From Epiperipatus broadwayi (Eukaryota; Onychophora; Udeonychophora; Euonychophora; Peripatidae): a stretch of DNA of 64,000 nucleotides. Of the stretch, positions 12,500-24,426 are shown piece by piece. Position numbers and translations under genes: made by a program. Under the pieces are notes generated by a model. The model did not search any database. It saw nothing but the letters and a program-made list of their open reading frames with translations, and was not told the DNA's origin. Numbering within the stretch: the first letter of the stretch is position 1; the number at the start of each line of letters is the position of its first letter. The stretch is taken from the NCBI GenBank assembly GCA_028023455.1, contig JAQFVV010012405.1, forward strand, positions 12,073,423 to 12,137,422. The letters are read 5' to 3'.

Positions 12500-13430
12500 G
12501 GAATGTTTAAATAAATAAAAAATTTCTAAAGACATTCAGCACACATATTAGATGAGGGAAACAGTCCAATATAATAATACAATCTATAAAAGCAGTTTCT
12601 GCTTTCTTCACAACCAGACAAAGTCGATAAAGACCATGTATTTTCCCTTCTATTTCTTTCACCAAGGGGTCTATATAAATAACAAAGAGAAGTGCAGCCA
12701 ATGATGAACCTTGTGGAATTCCTCTACTGGCAATAAAAAAAAAATAGAGTTTTTCCTAATTTTTTTTATTGATATACTAATTTATATATATATATATATT
12801 TCAATTGCCTGAGTTAAAAATTTGTGTTCAGAAATTTTTTGATTTAATGCTTTTAGCCGATTGGACCAATCTATTAAGTCAAAGTCTGCCATAAAGTCTA
12901 TTTGTGTAGCATAATATTGTATCAATTTTAATTCTTTAGTATACTTTATTGCTTTCTGGATTTCATTGCTACATTCACTGCTCTTCTCCCTTCTATAGCA
13001 GTGTGCAGTTGAAATTTTAACATTTATCAATTGATGTAGTTTTGTAGCAATATTCTACATAGTATTTTTGAATCAATATCTTTAATTGAAATATGTTTCA
13101 GATACTTCATGATTAGTATCTGAACAGACCCCTCTTTCTTCACGCTGAATATTACTCTATTATTCAGGTACAATCAATCGATCTTTTTGAACACATATCT
13201 CATTAAAATATTTCCCCATTGTTTGTTTTAAGGTTGTAATCCATTAGTTTATAAGCAGATGATAGAATTGAATCATTTTCCAAGATTATTTTCTTCTTCA
13301 ATTTGTTAATCTGTTGTTGTATTTCATCTTTAGTTATATATTCTCTTTGCTCTTCTATTAAACTGCTCTTGTATGTGTTTATACAACTTCTAACTTCCAC
13401 AAATTCTATTTTTAACATCTCCAACATATA
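12500..13430 (-). pseudogene. Non-LTR retrotransposon reverse-transcriptase pseudogene
   Basis: The minus strand carries successive reverse-transcriptase blocks of a LINE. ITKDEIQQQINKLKK (about 13,350-13,300) matches the block before the fingers. SKILCRILLQKLHQLIN-like sequence follows in a broken frame near 13,060. IDFMADFDLIDW (about 12,890) is motif A with its catalytic Asp. GIPQGSSLAALLFVIY (about 12,725-12,680) is motif B. Motif C, expected as a Tyr-Ala-Asp-Asp box, reads GLYRLCLVV, consistent with a small in-frame deletion that removed both aspartates. Several frameshifts and stops lie between blocks, and no endonuclease or 3' tail is visible. The clade cannot be assigned by eye. Confidence 0.85.
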
Positions 13431-13863
13431 TTCAGCTGTTTCTATTTCTGATTATAATGTATTTCCATCTTCCTTTATTGCAGAAATATATAAAGCTCAT
13501 GGAATAGACATTTGAACTATTGTGTTTATTTAAAGTACATGCATAGAAGGATAGTGTTCAGATCGTGTATTAATGTGTTTTATTTATACATTTATTTGTA
13601 TAATATTTTATTAACATTATTGATTACAATATGATAATTTAGTTGATCATTTGATTATATATACGACATAGAAGAAAGTCAAGTTCAGTTTAAATTTAAA
13701 TTTATATACTAAATTTTAATGATTAAAATTCTAATTTGTAATATCATAAGTTTATTAATTGACCGTAAATTATTTTAATATACATATTGTGAGTATTGAA
13801 GATCTGAAACAATTGTATTATAACAATTATTTATTGATATTATATTTTAATATATGAATTTTT
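13431..13863. other. Anonymous AT-rich sequence
   Basis: Nothing recognised. Confidence 0.5.
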
Positions 13864-14048
13864 TCTACAGTACAGACTTTTTATAGCTACACTCCAATAT
13901 GTAATATATAGGGATTTGAACTCAGACTTTCACATGACCCTCAACTATCCACACAATCTCATATTGCTGACACACTTGATCACACACATGTTGCAAAGAT
14001 AAATAAGCATCAATATATGTATTTTGTGCTAAACCAGCACTTGTCAAT
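13864..14048. mobile_element. Family F foldback, solo left arm
   Basis: The stretch from CTACAGTACAGACTTTTTAT through GGGATTTGAACTCAGACTTT to GCTAAACCAGCACT matches the left arm of the complete family F elements at 41.6 and 45.3 kb. No matching right arm follows, so this is a solo arm, perhaps left by deletion or recombination. Confidence 0.75.
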
Positions 14049-14599
14049 AAAGTGAATGAATAAACATACTTATTATTGTAATTTATCTTTATAAATTATT
14101 ATATTTTGAATAATATATAATTACAGTCACTTTCTTTTTTTCAAATTGTGCGCGTGATGAGCAATGCTTTTGTCTTTCTTAAATATCATATAATAAATGA
14201 GTTTTTGCAGTATAAGTACCTATTTTTATAATTATTATTTTAGATGAAGGATATATTTTATGATATTTAATTAAATCTTCTGTCACAAATGTTTATTATA
14301 CATTAGTCATTTTTATATTTATTGTTAATAAATATTAATTAAATTAAACTAATAAACTTACTTCGGTCATCATTTCAGTTATTAATGCAAACCTATTAAC
14401 CAATAACATTTTAATACTTAGTGTCTATGTTTTGATTTGCATTATTATGTTTTATAATAAATAATTGTAAAGTAGTCTGGGAATCAAACAGTTGGATTAG
14501 TAAGCACATATATTGTTATGTATTATTATTATTATTTTATGAATTCAGATATTTAATAAACCTCCCAGTCCTTTCTAGTGAATTATTTCATGTTTTGAC
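14049..14599. other. Anonymous AT-rich sequence
   Basis: Nothing recognised apart from a short (ATT)n near 14,520. Confidence 0.5.
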
Positions 14600-15425
14600 C
14601 AATTCGTCCCCTGGTGAATTTTTTCATAAGTATGATAAATTAAAATGCATATAAAATAGTATATTTTATTATAATAAATTTTTTTCCCAAAAAAAATTGA
14701 GCGAAAAAACACAAAATTCAAAATTTCCACTCTAACAATATGCATAAGCCCACCCTGACATGGTCAGCCAATTGTCTGTTGACAAGGCTGTAAAACATTT
14801 GGTGTTTTATCCCATTGAAGTTTCCAATGATGCAAAAACATGTTTATTTGTGAATTTATTATGGTTTCAGATTTTTTAAAAAAATAATTTACACTATATT
14901 TATTAGATATTAAGAAATATAAATTATTAATAACTTATACTTGAAATACTTTATTTTCAAAAATATAACATTATATTAGCAGCTAATATAAATATGGCCT
15001 GAAGCAAATTAGAAGACTAGCTTTGATGTAAATAATGTACTTTATATTTATGAGTAAAAAAAAAATCACAATTTTGCAATAAATATTCAAAAATTTCAAA
15101 CTTTTAAAGCATAATTTGTTAGATATAAGAGAAATAAATAAATATTCATTCACATTTTTAAAAATAATCAAAAATAAGAAATATATCATTGATTTTATAA
15201 ACTGAAAATATTTTTTCCAGAAACAATGATGTGTAACATCTTTGTTTTGATTGCAAAGCAAAATGTGAACATTTAAAATTTATTTCAGTAGTAAACAAAA
15301 ATACCTATCAAATGAAGCCAAATTTATTACTTTCTGATAAGTAATAAACATTTTATCCTATATTTTATGTTGATGTGTGAGACAAAAAAAAATGTCAGAA
15401 AATGCTGAAAAGTAAGGGGTGTTAG
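14600..15425 (+). mobile_element. TTAA-type MITE, family P, copy 2 (decayed ends)
   Basis: Same body as the copies at 28.3 and 38.6 kb in the same orientation: CCAATTCGTCCCCTGGTGAA, CCTGACATGGTCAGCCA, TTTCCAATGATGCAAAAACA and GATGTGTGAGACAAA occur in order. The right end is GGGG followed by TGTTAG instead of TTAA, and the left end has no clean TTAA-CCC junction (a TTAA at 14,553 is the nearest candidate), so target duplications are lost. Confidence 0.75.
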
Positions 15426-16277
15426 GCTGCATTTTGGAAAGGTTAGAAAATAATTAGAAGATCATAATAATTATTTCAGTAGTTATACATAATAGTTATT
15501 TCAGATAAAAACCCATATTCAATTTAGTTTGATAGTTTATAAAGTATAAGTACTTTAATTATTTAGAGCAAACAGAGGTATTATAACTGGATGTTGCATT
15601 ATTTTATACTATTATGTATTGGATGTGTGTTACAGTAACATATTATTTAGTTTAAAAAATATAATTTTATGATGGGGTAAAATTGGTAATTGTATGCATT
15701 GAATCCATATTTTAATCATATTAATTAGAATGATTTAATTTGTTTAGATTTAAAGATTATTGATGAAGTTTATATTTAATTTAGATATTGAACTGTTAAT
15801 ATTCATATTTGTTTAAAATACAGTATTTATAATACTATGAGTACTATGGTAGTTATGATTTATAAATTAATATCTATGATTTATTGACTTGAAGGATAAT
15901 TTATTGTTATTTGCTAATCATATTTGTAGGGATATTATATATAAATCTTTCATTTATTTTATGTTCTTACAATTTGAGTAGCATAATTTATAAGATTATT
16001 GGAAGTATAGTTTTCATTTTACAACTTATAATTTGGTGCAAGTTGTGAAGTACATTAGATAAGTTGATCTTGGAAATTTTGTTTTGTTATAGTTTTAGCA
16101 TTGTAAACATTTTATCTCATTACTATTTGAGGCCTCAATTTCTGGAGTGATCTGAAATATTGGCTTCACACATTTTCATTCCCTTACAATTAGTTGATCA
16201 ATATTTAAGCTAGGTTTATTTCATTACAATATGGCTCCTAAATCTGTGGTAAATTTAAAGAGAATATTTTATGTTTT
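15426..16277. other. Anonymous AT-rich sequence
   Basis: Nothing recognised. Confidence 0.5.
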
Positions 16278-17224
16278 AATGCTTTAATATAAAAATACTT
16301 GAATATAAAAATATAAACAAATATTAGACAACAATATTTGAATTAATAAATAATAAAATTATTTACATCAAATCGATTTTCGTTCAAAATGAACCTTCTC
16401 AGGATGTTAGAATAAATCAAAAAGTCACGCGATTTATATTAAGTTAGTATACACTTATTGTTCAAATTAAATCTTAAAAATTATTAAAATTTTTAATGTT
16501 TAATTGACGACTTACAAATCAACTTCACGGATTCTTGGAGCAAAATTCAGAAACTTGGTATCCTTTAACTTTAATAATAAAGCTTTTATAAAATTATGAC
16601 AAATCAAGGACACAGTTTATAAAATTTACTATCAACAATCAGAAGACACAGATCACACTAAATGTCTGCAGAGTTGAATATAGTTTTCTTAATTTTGTTT
16701 ATAAAAATATTTAAATAAATTAAATATAATTCAATGGATATAATATCTTTTAATTTATTTAAATATTTTTATAAACAAAATTAAGAAAACTGCTATATTG
16801 AAGATGTACCATCTGATTTCTTTCAACTCTGCAGACATTTAGTGTGATCACTGTCTTCTGATTGTTGAAAGTAAATTTTATAAACTGTGTCCTTGATTTG
16901 TCATAATTTTATGAAAGCTTTATTTTTAAAGTTAAAGGATACCAAGTTTCTGAATTTTGCTCCAAGAATCCGTGAAGTTGATTTGTAAGTCGTCAATTAA
17001 ACATTAAAAATTTTAATAATTTTTAAGATTTAATTTGAACAATAAGTGTATACTAACTTAATATAAATCGCGTGCCTTTTTGATTTATTCTAACATCCTG
17101 AGAAGGTTCATTTTGAACGAAAATCGATTTGATGTAAATAAATTTATTATTTATTAATTCAAATATAGTTGTCTATAATATTTGTTTATATTTTTATATT
17201 CAAGAATTTTTATATTAAAGTATT
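16278..17224. mobile_element. ~950-base palindrome (foldback element, family G)
   Basis: Bases 16,278 to about 16,722 pair as reverse complement with about 16,751 to 17,224 around a loop of only about 28 bases. Arm identity looks high, with few mismatches and one 24-base extra segment in the right arm near 16,805. Conserved landmarks are CAAATCGATTTTCGTTCAAA and its complement, and CTGCAGAC at the inner part of the arms. Possible TTAA sites lie at 16,284-16,287 and 17,215-17,218, but in sequence this AT-rich that is weak. No protein is encoded. Confidence 0.85.
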
Positions 17225-17478
17225 TTATAAAGGCAACATAATGGATTTTAATTCCATCATATGAAGTTTTATTAGTTATAAGTTAATGTGCATAAATTTG
17301 TAGAATAACAAAACCTCTTATCCTCATTCTCATTTGTATTACTATTTTATTGACAGTTTAAATTTATATGATATTTAGAGAGAATTATATGTGTTGTGAT
17401 AGTTATAGGCTACTGTACGCAAAATTGTAGATCAAAACAAAGCTTTTATCATTAATATTTTATTATATGATTTTTTTT
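17225..17478. other. Anonymous AT-rich sequence
   Basis: Nothing recognised. Confidence 0.4.
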
Positions 17479-17555
17479 TCTACAGTACAGGCTTTTTCAT
17501 ACCTGCACTCCAATATGTAATATATAGGGGATTTGAACTCAGGCTTTCACACATT
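17479..17555. mobile_element. Family F foldback, terminal fragment
   Basis: The order CTACAGTACAGGCTTTTT, CACTCCAATATGTAATATAT, GGGGATTTGAACTCAGG matches the outer 75 bases of family F at 13.86 kb; similarity stops after TTTCACAC. Confidence 0.7.
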
Positions 17556-17823
17556 TGTATCTTTACAATTTGGCATCTTTAATTGATAGCATGAATGTGG
17601 GCTTGTCAGCAAATCTTTCACAAATTATTATCATTACCATTTTATTTCATTACTGCTGGCATTGCAATTCATAGTGTTATTAAACTAGGATGTGATAAGT
17701 TTTAGTCCATTACACATTGCTGTCTCAATTCCTGTGGCATACTAAAGTCTTCTCCATTCATATCCTATTTTTATTCTATTACCGTATATGCATATATGTG
17801 TCAAATACTCTTAATGAATATCA

Positions 17824-17945
17824 CTAGCTGAAAATTCAAATATATAATGATAAATCACATACACATGTTAAGTTTTTTCAGTTACACCCTAAGAAAACTT
17901 AACATGTGTACATTATCTATCATTTTTATATTTAAATTTTTAGTT
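17824..17945. repeat. Isolated hairpin with ~52-base arms
   Basis: Bases 17,824-17,876 pair imperfectly with 17,894-17,945 around a 17-base loop. The inner 18 pairs (CACATGTTAAGTTTT against AAAACTTAACATGTG) are nearly perfect. It could be a small MITE or a microRNA-precursor-like hairpin; sequence alone cannot decide. Confidence 0.7.
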
Positions 17946-18454
17946 CACAGTATGCACTGAGATTATTTCGTAAATATTTATGTTGGGATATTGCAAACAT
18001 TAAAATGTCTATTGTTTAATCTTTCTTTGTAAATGTATATTAAGCATGTTTGTTTATAAGTAATTGAAGATCTTTACTAATTTAAATTTTATACTCTGTT
18101 TGAATTAAACTGTATTTCAGTATTTAATATCATTGCAACATATTGTTCTAAGGCATATCTTTTGAAATGGATGCTTATGATACAGAATTTTATATTTAAT
18201 TCATAAGTTGTGTAGCTAAGAAAACAACATATGTATGTGCTATATATATATATATATATATAAGAGATTTAAGTCGAATATAGATTAATATACTTGTATT
18301 TAAATATTATATATATATATAGCAATAAAAATAATATATATAATGGTAATTAACTATTATATACAGTCTTTTAATCTGCATAAGTACTTTTGATTAATTC
18401 ATTTACCTCCTCAATTGCCATTAAATTTAAAAAAAAACATAGCAGAAGCAAACA
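17946..18454. other. Anonymous AT-rich sequence with (TA)n
   Basis: (TA)n at about 18,240-18,262; otherwise nothing recognised. Confidence 0.5.
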
Positions 18455-18778
18455 TCATCAACTCAGATTCCATGAATCCCAAATTTTAATGTTAGCAGCT
18501 TGTCTATTAATTATATTCATTTTATTTCTCTTTATTAAAATTGCCTCCTTAATTTTTCTTTTATTATAGTTTCTCTCTTCAGGAATAATCTTAGCACATT
18601 CAATATCAAATTTCAATTTATATTTACATGTCCTTTCATAATCCAAGAAAACTGAAGCAGTCATTAAATCATTATTATTTTTACTTTTTATAAGCTTGTA
18701 TAACAATTCACGCTCCTTTAATCTTTTCTCAATACTGCATCTCAATTCACCTATATATGATAACATACATCCACAAAA
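18455..18778 (-). pseudogene. Penelope-like retroelement fragment (GIY-YIG endonuclease region)
   Basis: About 105 codons are open on the minus strand. They begin CGCMLSYIGELRCSIEKRLKE, the usual start of the C-terminal GIY-YIG nuclease of Penelope-like elements (a Cys-containing lead, then YIGE, then R-S-x-x-x-RLKE). Later KLKFDIECAKII and YNKRKIKEAILIKRN match the family's conserved RK-I-EAI-I block, followed by a NIINR motif. The GIY half is not intact (MLSYIG), and the reverse-transcriptase part normally upstream is missing, so this is a truncated 3' fragment. No tail or target duplication was seen. The alternative, a free-standing GIY-YIG gene, is unlikely given the order of motifs. Confidence 0.75.
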
Positions 18779-20868
18779 AATATAAATAAAAAAATAGTAA
18801 TAAACAAAAATAAATCAAAATTAAAGATTTCATTTGGACACTAAAAACTATTTATCCTTGACTAAATCATAATTGTGAATCAAATTTACATTAACACACA
18901 TTTCAATAAAGAATGCATTTACATAATTAAAATAATCTTTGAAATTTGTAAATTTAGTTTATAATAATGAAGATAGTAAAAAAAGAACATTTATGATGTT
19001 TATGTATCTGTTTAGAATTTACTTTTTCAAATGAGAAGATTTATACTTGATTTATTTTCTTTTTAAAAACAATTAAATTCAAATAAAATCTAAATGTGAT
19101 CATTACATACTTACAAAAAGATAAATATTTTATTTAATTTTACAAAAAGAAATGAACAAATAAACAAACTGCAGAATATGTACAATTTTTAATTTCAATA
19201 TTTTTATGAAAATCTACATTGTGGTAATATAATGACTATTTATTAGTACAACAAAATCTAATCTATTATTTGAAAATGTGTTCCACTGAAATGCATAATC
19301 TTGATCTTTTTTTTACTTTTTTCTGAATAATACTGCCATCTAGTGATGTTAATTGAAGTTAATATCAATCAAAATACTTCAAGTTTTTTCCTCATCAGAT
19401 ATATACAAAACCATGAAACAAATACTACAAAATAGCCACAAATGAGCCTCTCTATGCCTGGTTAAGATGTGATTGCATGACCAATTTATACCTTCCCAAA
19501 TAATAATGTGGTCCATTAACATAGTTATCTACAAATGGTTATCAGCAGTGAGTACAGATATGAAGTATAGTTCATAAAAATTGAGTAATGACAGTATATA
19601 ATATATAAATAATGAATAATTATGAGATTTGGGATCTTAATCAATTGACAAATGATTACTCAGCTGAAACATAGCTTGAAAGTTATGTGTTTTTTATAGT
19701 TTTTATTATCAATTTGTATATAGTAAAAATACATTTAAAAATTACTTTCAAGTATATATAAACTAGCAATGTTTTACATTTCACTTAATTTTTTAATGAT
19801 GTACATTTCTTTGCAAACATGTAGTGGGCATTTAGTTTACATTTATAGTATTTTATTTTAATAATTAAACTTTTCTATATTGTATTTCCACAATTCTTAC
19901 TTTATGCAAAGAAATATAAGTTTATAAACAAAACAATTAAAAATAATATTTCCACTTTGCAAATATAGAAAAAAAGTAATAAACTCATATATGTAATAAG
20001 AATGATGGTCTTCATTCTTTCATAAAAAATATATAAAAGAAGTAATAAACTCAAATATTTAATTGGAACAATGGTTTTTGTTCTTTCACAATTGCTGATA
20101 AAAATATTTAATGAATAAAAGAAAATTTGTTTTAACTTTATTTTTATAACCAGAATGATTTCTTGTTAAGACAACATAAGCAATAAAATGTTGCTTCAAA
20201 TTTAAAATTCCACTAATAAATATTATAAAATAACTGCTACACTATTTATAACAGTATTCTTTTTAGTCAATCACAACTCTTTCCTTTACAATTAGTATGC
20301 CTTCTTGAACCCAAACATTTTTGAATAAAATCTGAGTGTAATAACTCTATTTTTGTTTTAAAATAATTATATAAATAAACTATGGAAAATGTTTTTTATA
20401 TATATCAAACAAAAAAAGAGTGTTGTAAAAACTCTTACAAACACTCATGAAGTCTTAGAACAAATAATATACTTATCAGCAGGACTGGTAGTTTATTTGT
20501 ATTAAATTCTCAATACAAGACTGATATATTCATGTTTTTTAAACTAATAAGTCAATATATAATTTAGTTCATTTCTGCCATCAAATGAATGCAAAACAGC
20601 AAACTAATTCTACAACTAGTTGCAGAACAATCGTCTATATATATATATATATATATATGGAAGACCACATATTAAACATGGAGGGTTACCATCATCGAGA
20701 ATTTAACATTAGTAACCTGAGTTTAAAGTGTATGATTAATTTATCATATGTGTACTCATAAGCTTGAATAAAATTTATAGCAAAATTAAATTATTTTTAG
20801 CATAATTACTACTTAAAATATTAAACCAGTAAAATATCACATGACTACTATGTGCTATGCTTACACAA
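18779..20868. other. Anonymous AT-rich sequence
   Basis: A (TA)n tract lies at about 20,636-20,658. No gene or repeat boundary recognised. Confidence 0.5.
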
Positions 20869-20876
20869 ACTTTTAA

Positions 20877-21061
20877 AACAATAGTAAACTCTCTATACAG
20901 TAATGCTACTCAATGCAAGCCATAGTAATTAATGGATGCTAGAAGATCATAGAATACTGGATGAATAGGTACTAGATAGGATTTTATATTAAACCTCCCA
21001 GCATTCCTTGATTACTGTGGCTTGTACTGGGTAAACTACTGTATAGAGATTTTGCTACTGT
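20877..21061. mobile_element. Small foldback element, family C, copy 1
   Basis: Inverted arms of about 75 bases share CTCTATACAGTA, CAAGCCATAGTAAT and GGATGCTAGAAG or their complements. TTAA occurs just outside at 20,873-20,876 and 21,062-21,065. The middle (TAGATAGGATTTTATATTAA) matches the 51.7 kb copy (TAGATAGGGATCTTATGCAT), which shows one family. Non-coding. Confidence 0.8.
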
Positions 21062-21557
21062 TTAAAATAGTTTCAAAATGAATAAAAATAGCAAACATAT
21101 TTTAAAACTATTAAAAGCTTCTTTTAAAAAAGCATTTCTATATCTTTACTAATGAAATTTTAATGTTTTTACCATTTATTTTTATTTATTATAAACCAAT
21201 ACTTCTAATTATGTAATGAGCCCTTGTGCTTTAATTTTTTTTTACTAATTATATCTACCATCTAGGAACAAAAATGCAAACTAAACACAAGTGTCCCTAC
21301 AGTTATATTGCAACTATCCAATATAATATTGTGGAAATATCTTAGAGATAATCCTGCTATAATATCTTTCCATGTTATTGCAGGGTTTACAATTCAACAA
21401 ATGCAACAATAGTTCCGTTGCCTACTAGAAGCAACAGTATAAAGGTGAATCATACTAATACTAATGTAAATTATAATTTCAGCAATAATATAAATATACC
21501 ATATTTCTCACAAGTTAGAGATATCTCATTATATTACAGTTGTACTTTTTATTTTAC
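21062..21557. other. Anonymous AT-rich sequence
   Basis: Nothing recognised. Confidence 0.5.
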
Positions 21558-21570
21558 ATTCAGCATATTG

Positions 21571-22067
21571 GTAATAATTGAAAGGTTGCTAGTCTTTCAC
21601 ATGCACCATCAGTTGTTTCCTCGGACAGCCAATCAGATTTTTAAACAGCTGTCTTAAGAACGATCAGGCCTTGACACACGACAGAGATTTTGATAAAAAA
21701 AGGATGATGCCAACCTTCTCTCTGCTTAACTTTTATATATATAAGCCAGTCTTAAGCATCTTGGCCTAAAGCTTGAATATCGTAAATTAAAAACTCAGTG
21801 AGTAATAAATGAATATGTTTATATCTTCAAGCTTTCAGGCCAAGATGCTTAAGACTGGCTTATATATATAAAAGTTAAGTAGAGAGAAGGTTGGTATCAT
21901 CCTTTTCTTATCAAAATCTCTGTCATGTGTCAAGGCCTGATCGTTCTTAAGACAGCTGTTTAAAAATCTGATTGGCTGTCTGAGAAACAACTGATGGCGC
22001 ATGTGAAAGACTTGTAACCGTTCAATTGTTACTAATTTAATAACAACATGCAATTTAGACAAATGTT
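21571..22067. mobile_element. Foldback element with ~205-base arms and 13-base flanking repeats (family H)
   Basis: The left arm from 21,571 and the right arm ending at about 22,033 are inverted copies; landmarks are TCTTTCACATGC, CAGCCAATCAGATTTTTAAA, CTTAAGAACGATCAGGCCTTG and AAGCCAGTCTTAAGCATCTT. The loop is about 60 bases. ATTCAGCATATTG is present at 21,558-21,570 and again at 22,068-22,080 in the same orientation, as a target duplication would be. The right side has about 34 extra bases before the second repeat. The open frames in both arms arise from the palindrome and match no protein I know. Confidence 0.8.
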
Positions 22068-22080
22068 ATTCAGCATATTG

Positions 22081-22490
22081 ATATATTTATGGGACAAACA
22101 ACTAGCTATATATCCATTTACCTGTAAATATTGAATAATGATAGATAAGTTTCCTGAAAAATAGAAGCCCATCATTCACCCATTCTGAATTCAAACCTCA
22201 AGACATGACCAATGCAAGGCACTCTAAAAGCTAATGGGCATTTTTCTATTTCATTAGATGTTGCAAGTCAAATTGTTATGTATTAAATTCCAACTGTATC
22301 ATTTAACAGAAATAATAGACACAAAAGTTACAGTGCTTGGATTGAAGTCAGCCCTATATTTCCGTTGTTGACATCACATAACCTCTGAATAATGCTTTTA
22401 ATTATTTTTTACAAAATCAAATAAATTCAAGACTTCTTTCCACCTGCAATAAAATGTATAAAAGGTTTAAAAAATCATAATATTTTTTAT
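22081..22490. other. Anonymous AT-rich sequence
   Basis: Nothing recognised. Confidence 0.5.
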
Positions 22491-22495
22491 GCTTA

Positions 22496-22590
22496 ATTTT
22501 TTTTTTTTTTCATATATCATAGCATCGGCCGGGAGGCGAGCCCACAACAACCGTCTGCAACCATCGGCTAATAACGCTTGACTGCTTATA
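22496..22590 (-). mobile_element. tRNA-derived SINE with poly-A tail (family S, copy 2, 5' decayed)
   Basis: On the minus strand TGGGCTCGCCTCCCGGCCGATGC keeps the B-box and GATGCTATGA end of the copy at 8.1 kb, followed by a poly-A tail (T run at 22,497-22,510). The A-box half is poorly preserved. Confidence 0.65.
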
Positions 22591-24418
22591 TTTTTTAATA
22601 ATGAATTTTTAAAAAAGTTGAGGAGATTGAATATTTTACAATTAATTCAATTTCTAAAAACAAGTACAGCAATTCTAGTGTTATCTGTAATAAGCATGAG
22701 TAATCAGCCATTACTAGTTTGTAGTACATTTAAAGTTCCATTCCAAGTATTTACCTTTATCAATGAGGCTTGGAATTAAAAACTAGAAATTATGCAATTA
22801 CGCAAGCAATCATTCTTGACTTCATTTTACTATTCAAGTTAAAAAATTGTAATCCAATGCAGTGCAAGATTTTAAACCTAAGCTTTGACAGTTAAAATAA
22901 TATAATTTTGTATTCCCAGTATTTTATAAACGGTAGATATCTCCCCATCCCCTGGCACTAGAGTAAATAGCTGCTTTTGTTTTGTCATGAAATTGTGTAA
23001 GCTTTAAAGAATTAGATAATTTTTATTGCTTATCCTTATTTTTTTTAATATTCTAAATAATAGAATTTTGTGTGAAACAATCGGCACGTATTTGGTTTCA
23101 AAGATTTTATTATAAAAAAAATATAATGAAAATAATAATTAATACATAAAGGAAGTTATTATTTAGAGAAGTTTTAGAAGCCACAAAGTTCACGGTTGCG
23201 ATGATCTATTTATGTCTTCAGACAGCTAATTGTACTATTTTAAAAAGCAGCCGTCTATCCCAGTTTAAAAGCTCTCTTATTTTCTACCTAACAAGCGTAT
23301 TTAAAATGTCCAATCGGAAGCTGACGAACGTCCAATTAACATTAATTTCATTTTAATTATAATAAAAAGCTATTTAACAAAGGGGACCCATTGAAAATTT
23401 GGACTTTTTTTCAATTGTTGGAAAGAAAAAATTATACTTCAGAAGTGACTTAAAAGGTCAATTTTACTCTTAGTGTTTTCTGACAATTTTAATTATTTTT
23501 TACGAAGCTGATTTCAGAGTAAATATTACAAAAGAAGAAAATGAGGAAATAATTTTTTTATTTTTTTTTTACATACAATGATTTCTATAATAAAAGTAAA
23601 ATGATAATTTTGTAAGACAATTTAGAAACAATTTACTATTTACTACGGCCTGACAGATATATTGTATAAAAGTAGTTTCAAGTTTTGAATAGATAAGGAA
23701 GTCTGTGAAATAATGTAAAAGGAATTGAATTGACGATTATTAAGTAGTGTTCTTTATGTATACGCGAAATGTTAAAACTCACCTTTCTAAAAACTAATTA
23801 AAGTTAACAACAATAAATTTTAAATTGCGCGTTTAATTAGAAAACTTACTTTGATATAAGGTAACTTGTTCTACTTTATTTAACTTAAACATTTTTATCA
23901 CGATCAACAATTTCATTATTTTTTGAAATCTTTATCTTCATATAGTTTTCATGTTCTTCCCATTTATTTATGATAATATTCATTCATATGATTCTTAATG
24001 TCCTAATATGAATTTATAAGCTTGGGTAATAAATTAAAAGCGAAATAATTTATCTACATTGATTATTTCAGATAAATACATTGCGAGATAGCACGATTTC
24101 AGTTTGTAATTGGTACTTTGTTTCAATATGATTTAGCTAATCAATTATTTATAAAAATGCACGGACAAATCTTATGAAACTTCTAAGCTTTAAATTTGTA
24201 ATTGTGCATATACATATATTAGTTATTGCATCTATCTGCAGTAGCCACAATCCATAATTTGAATACAGGACACATACATTTTGGAATTTTTTGGATTTGA
24301 AACGTGTTTATTTACTTTTTCTTTTTAGATAGCCATATTTAACCAAATTGTTAATTAGTAATTTAATATCTCGTTATTATTAACTAGAGGGTGAAACAAT
24401 AATGAAAAAGCGTAAAAA
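22591..24418. other. Anonymous AT-rich sequence
   Basis: No gene, RNA or repeat boundary recognised. Confidence 0.5.
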
Positions 24419-24426
24419 TACTCATT

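Noticed and set aside
21418-22062. Pair of open frames of similar sequence on opposite strands (SFT/LQVFHM-like)
   Set aside because: They are mirror images produced by the inverted arms of the family H foldback.
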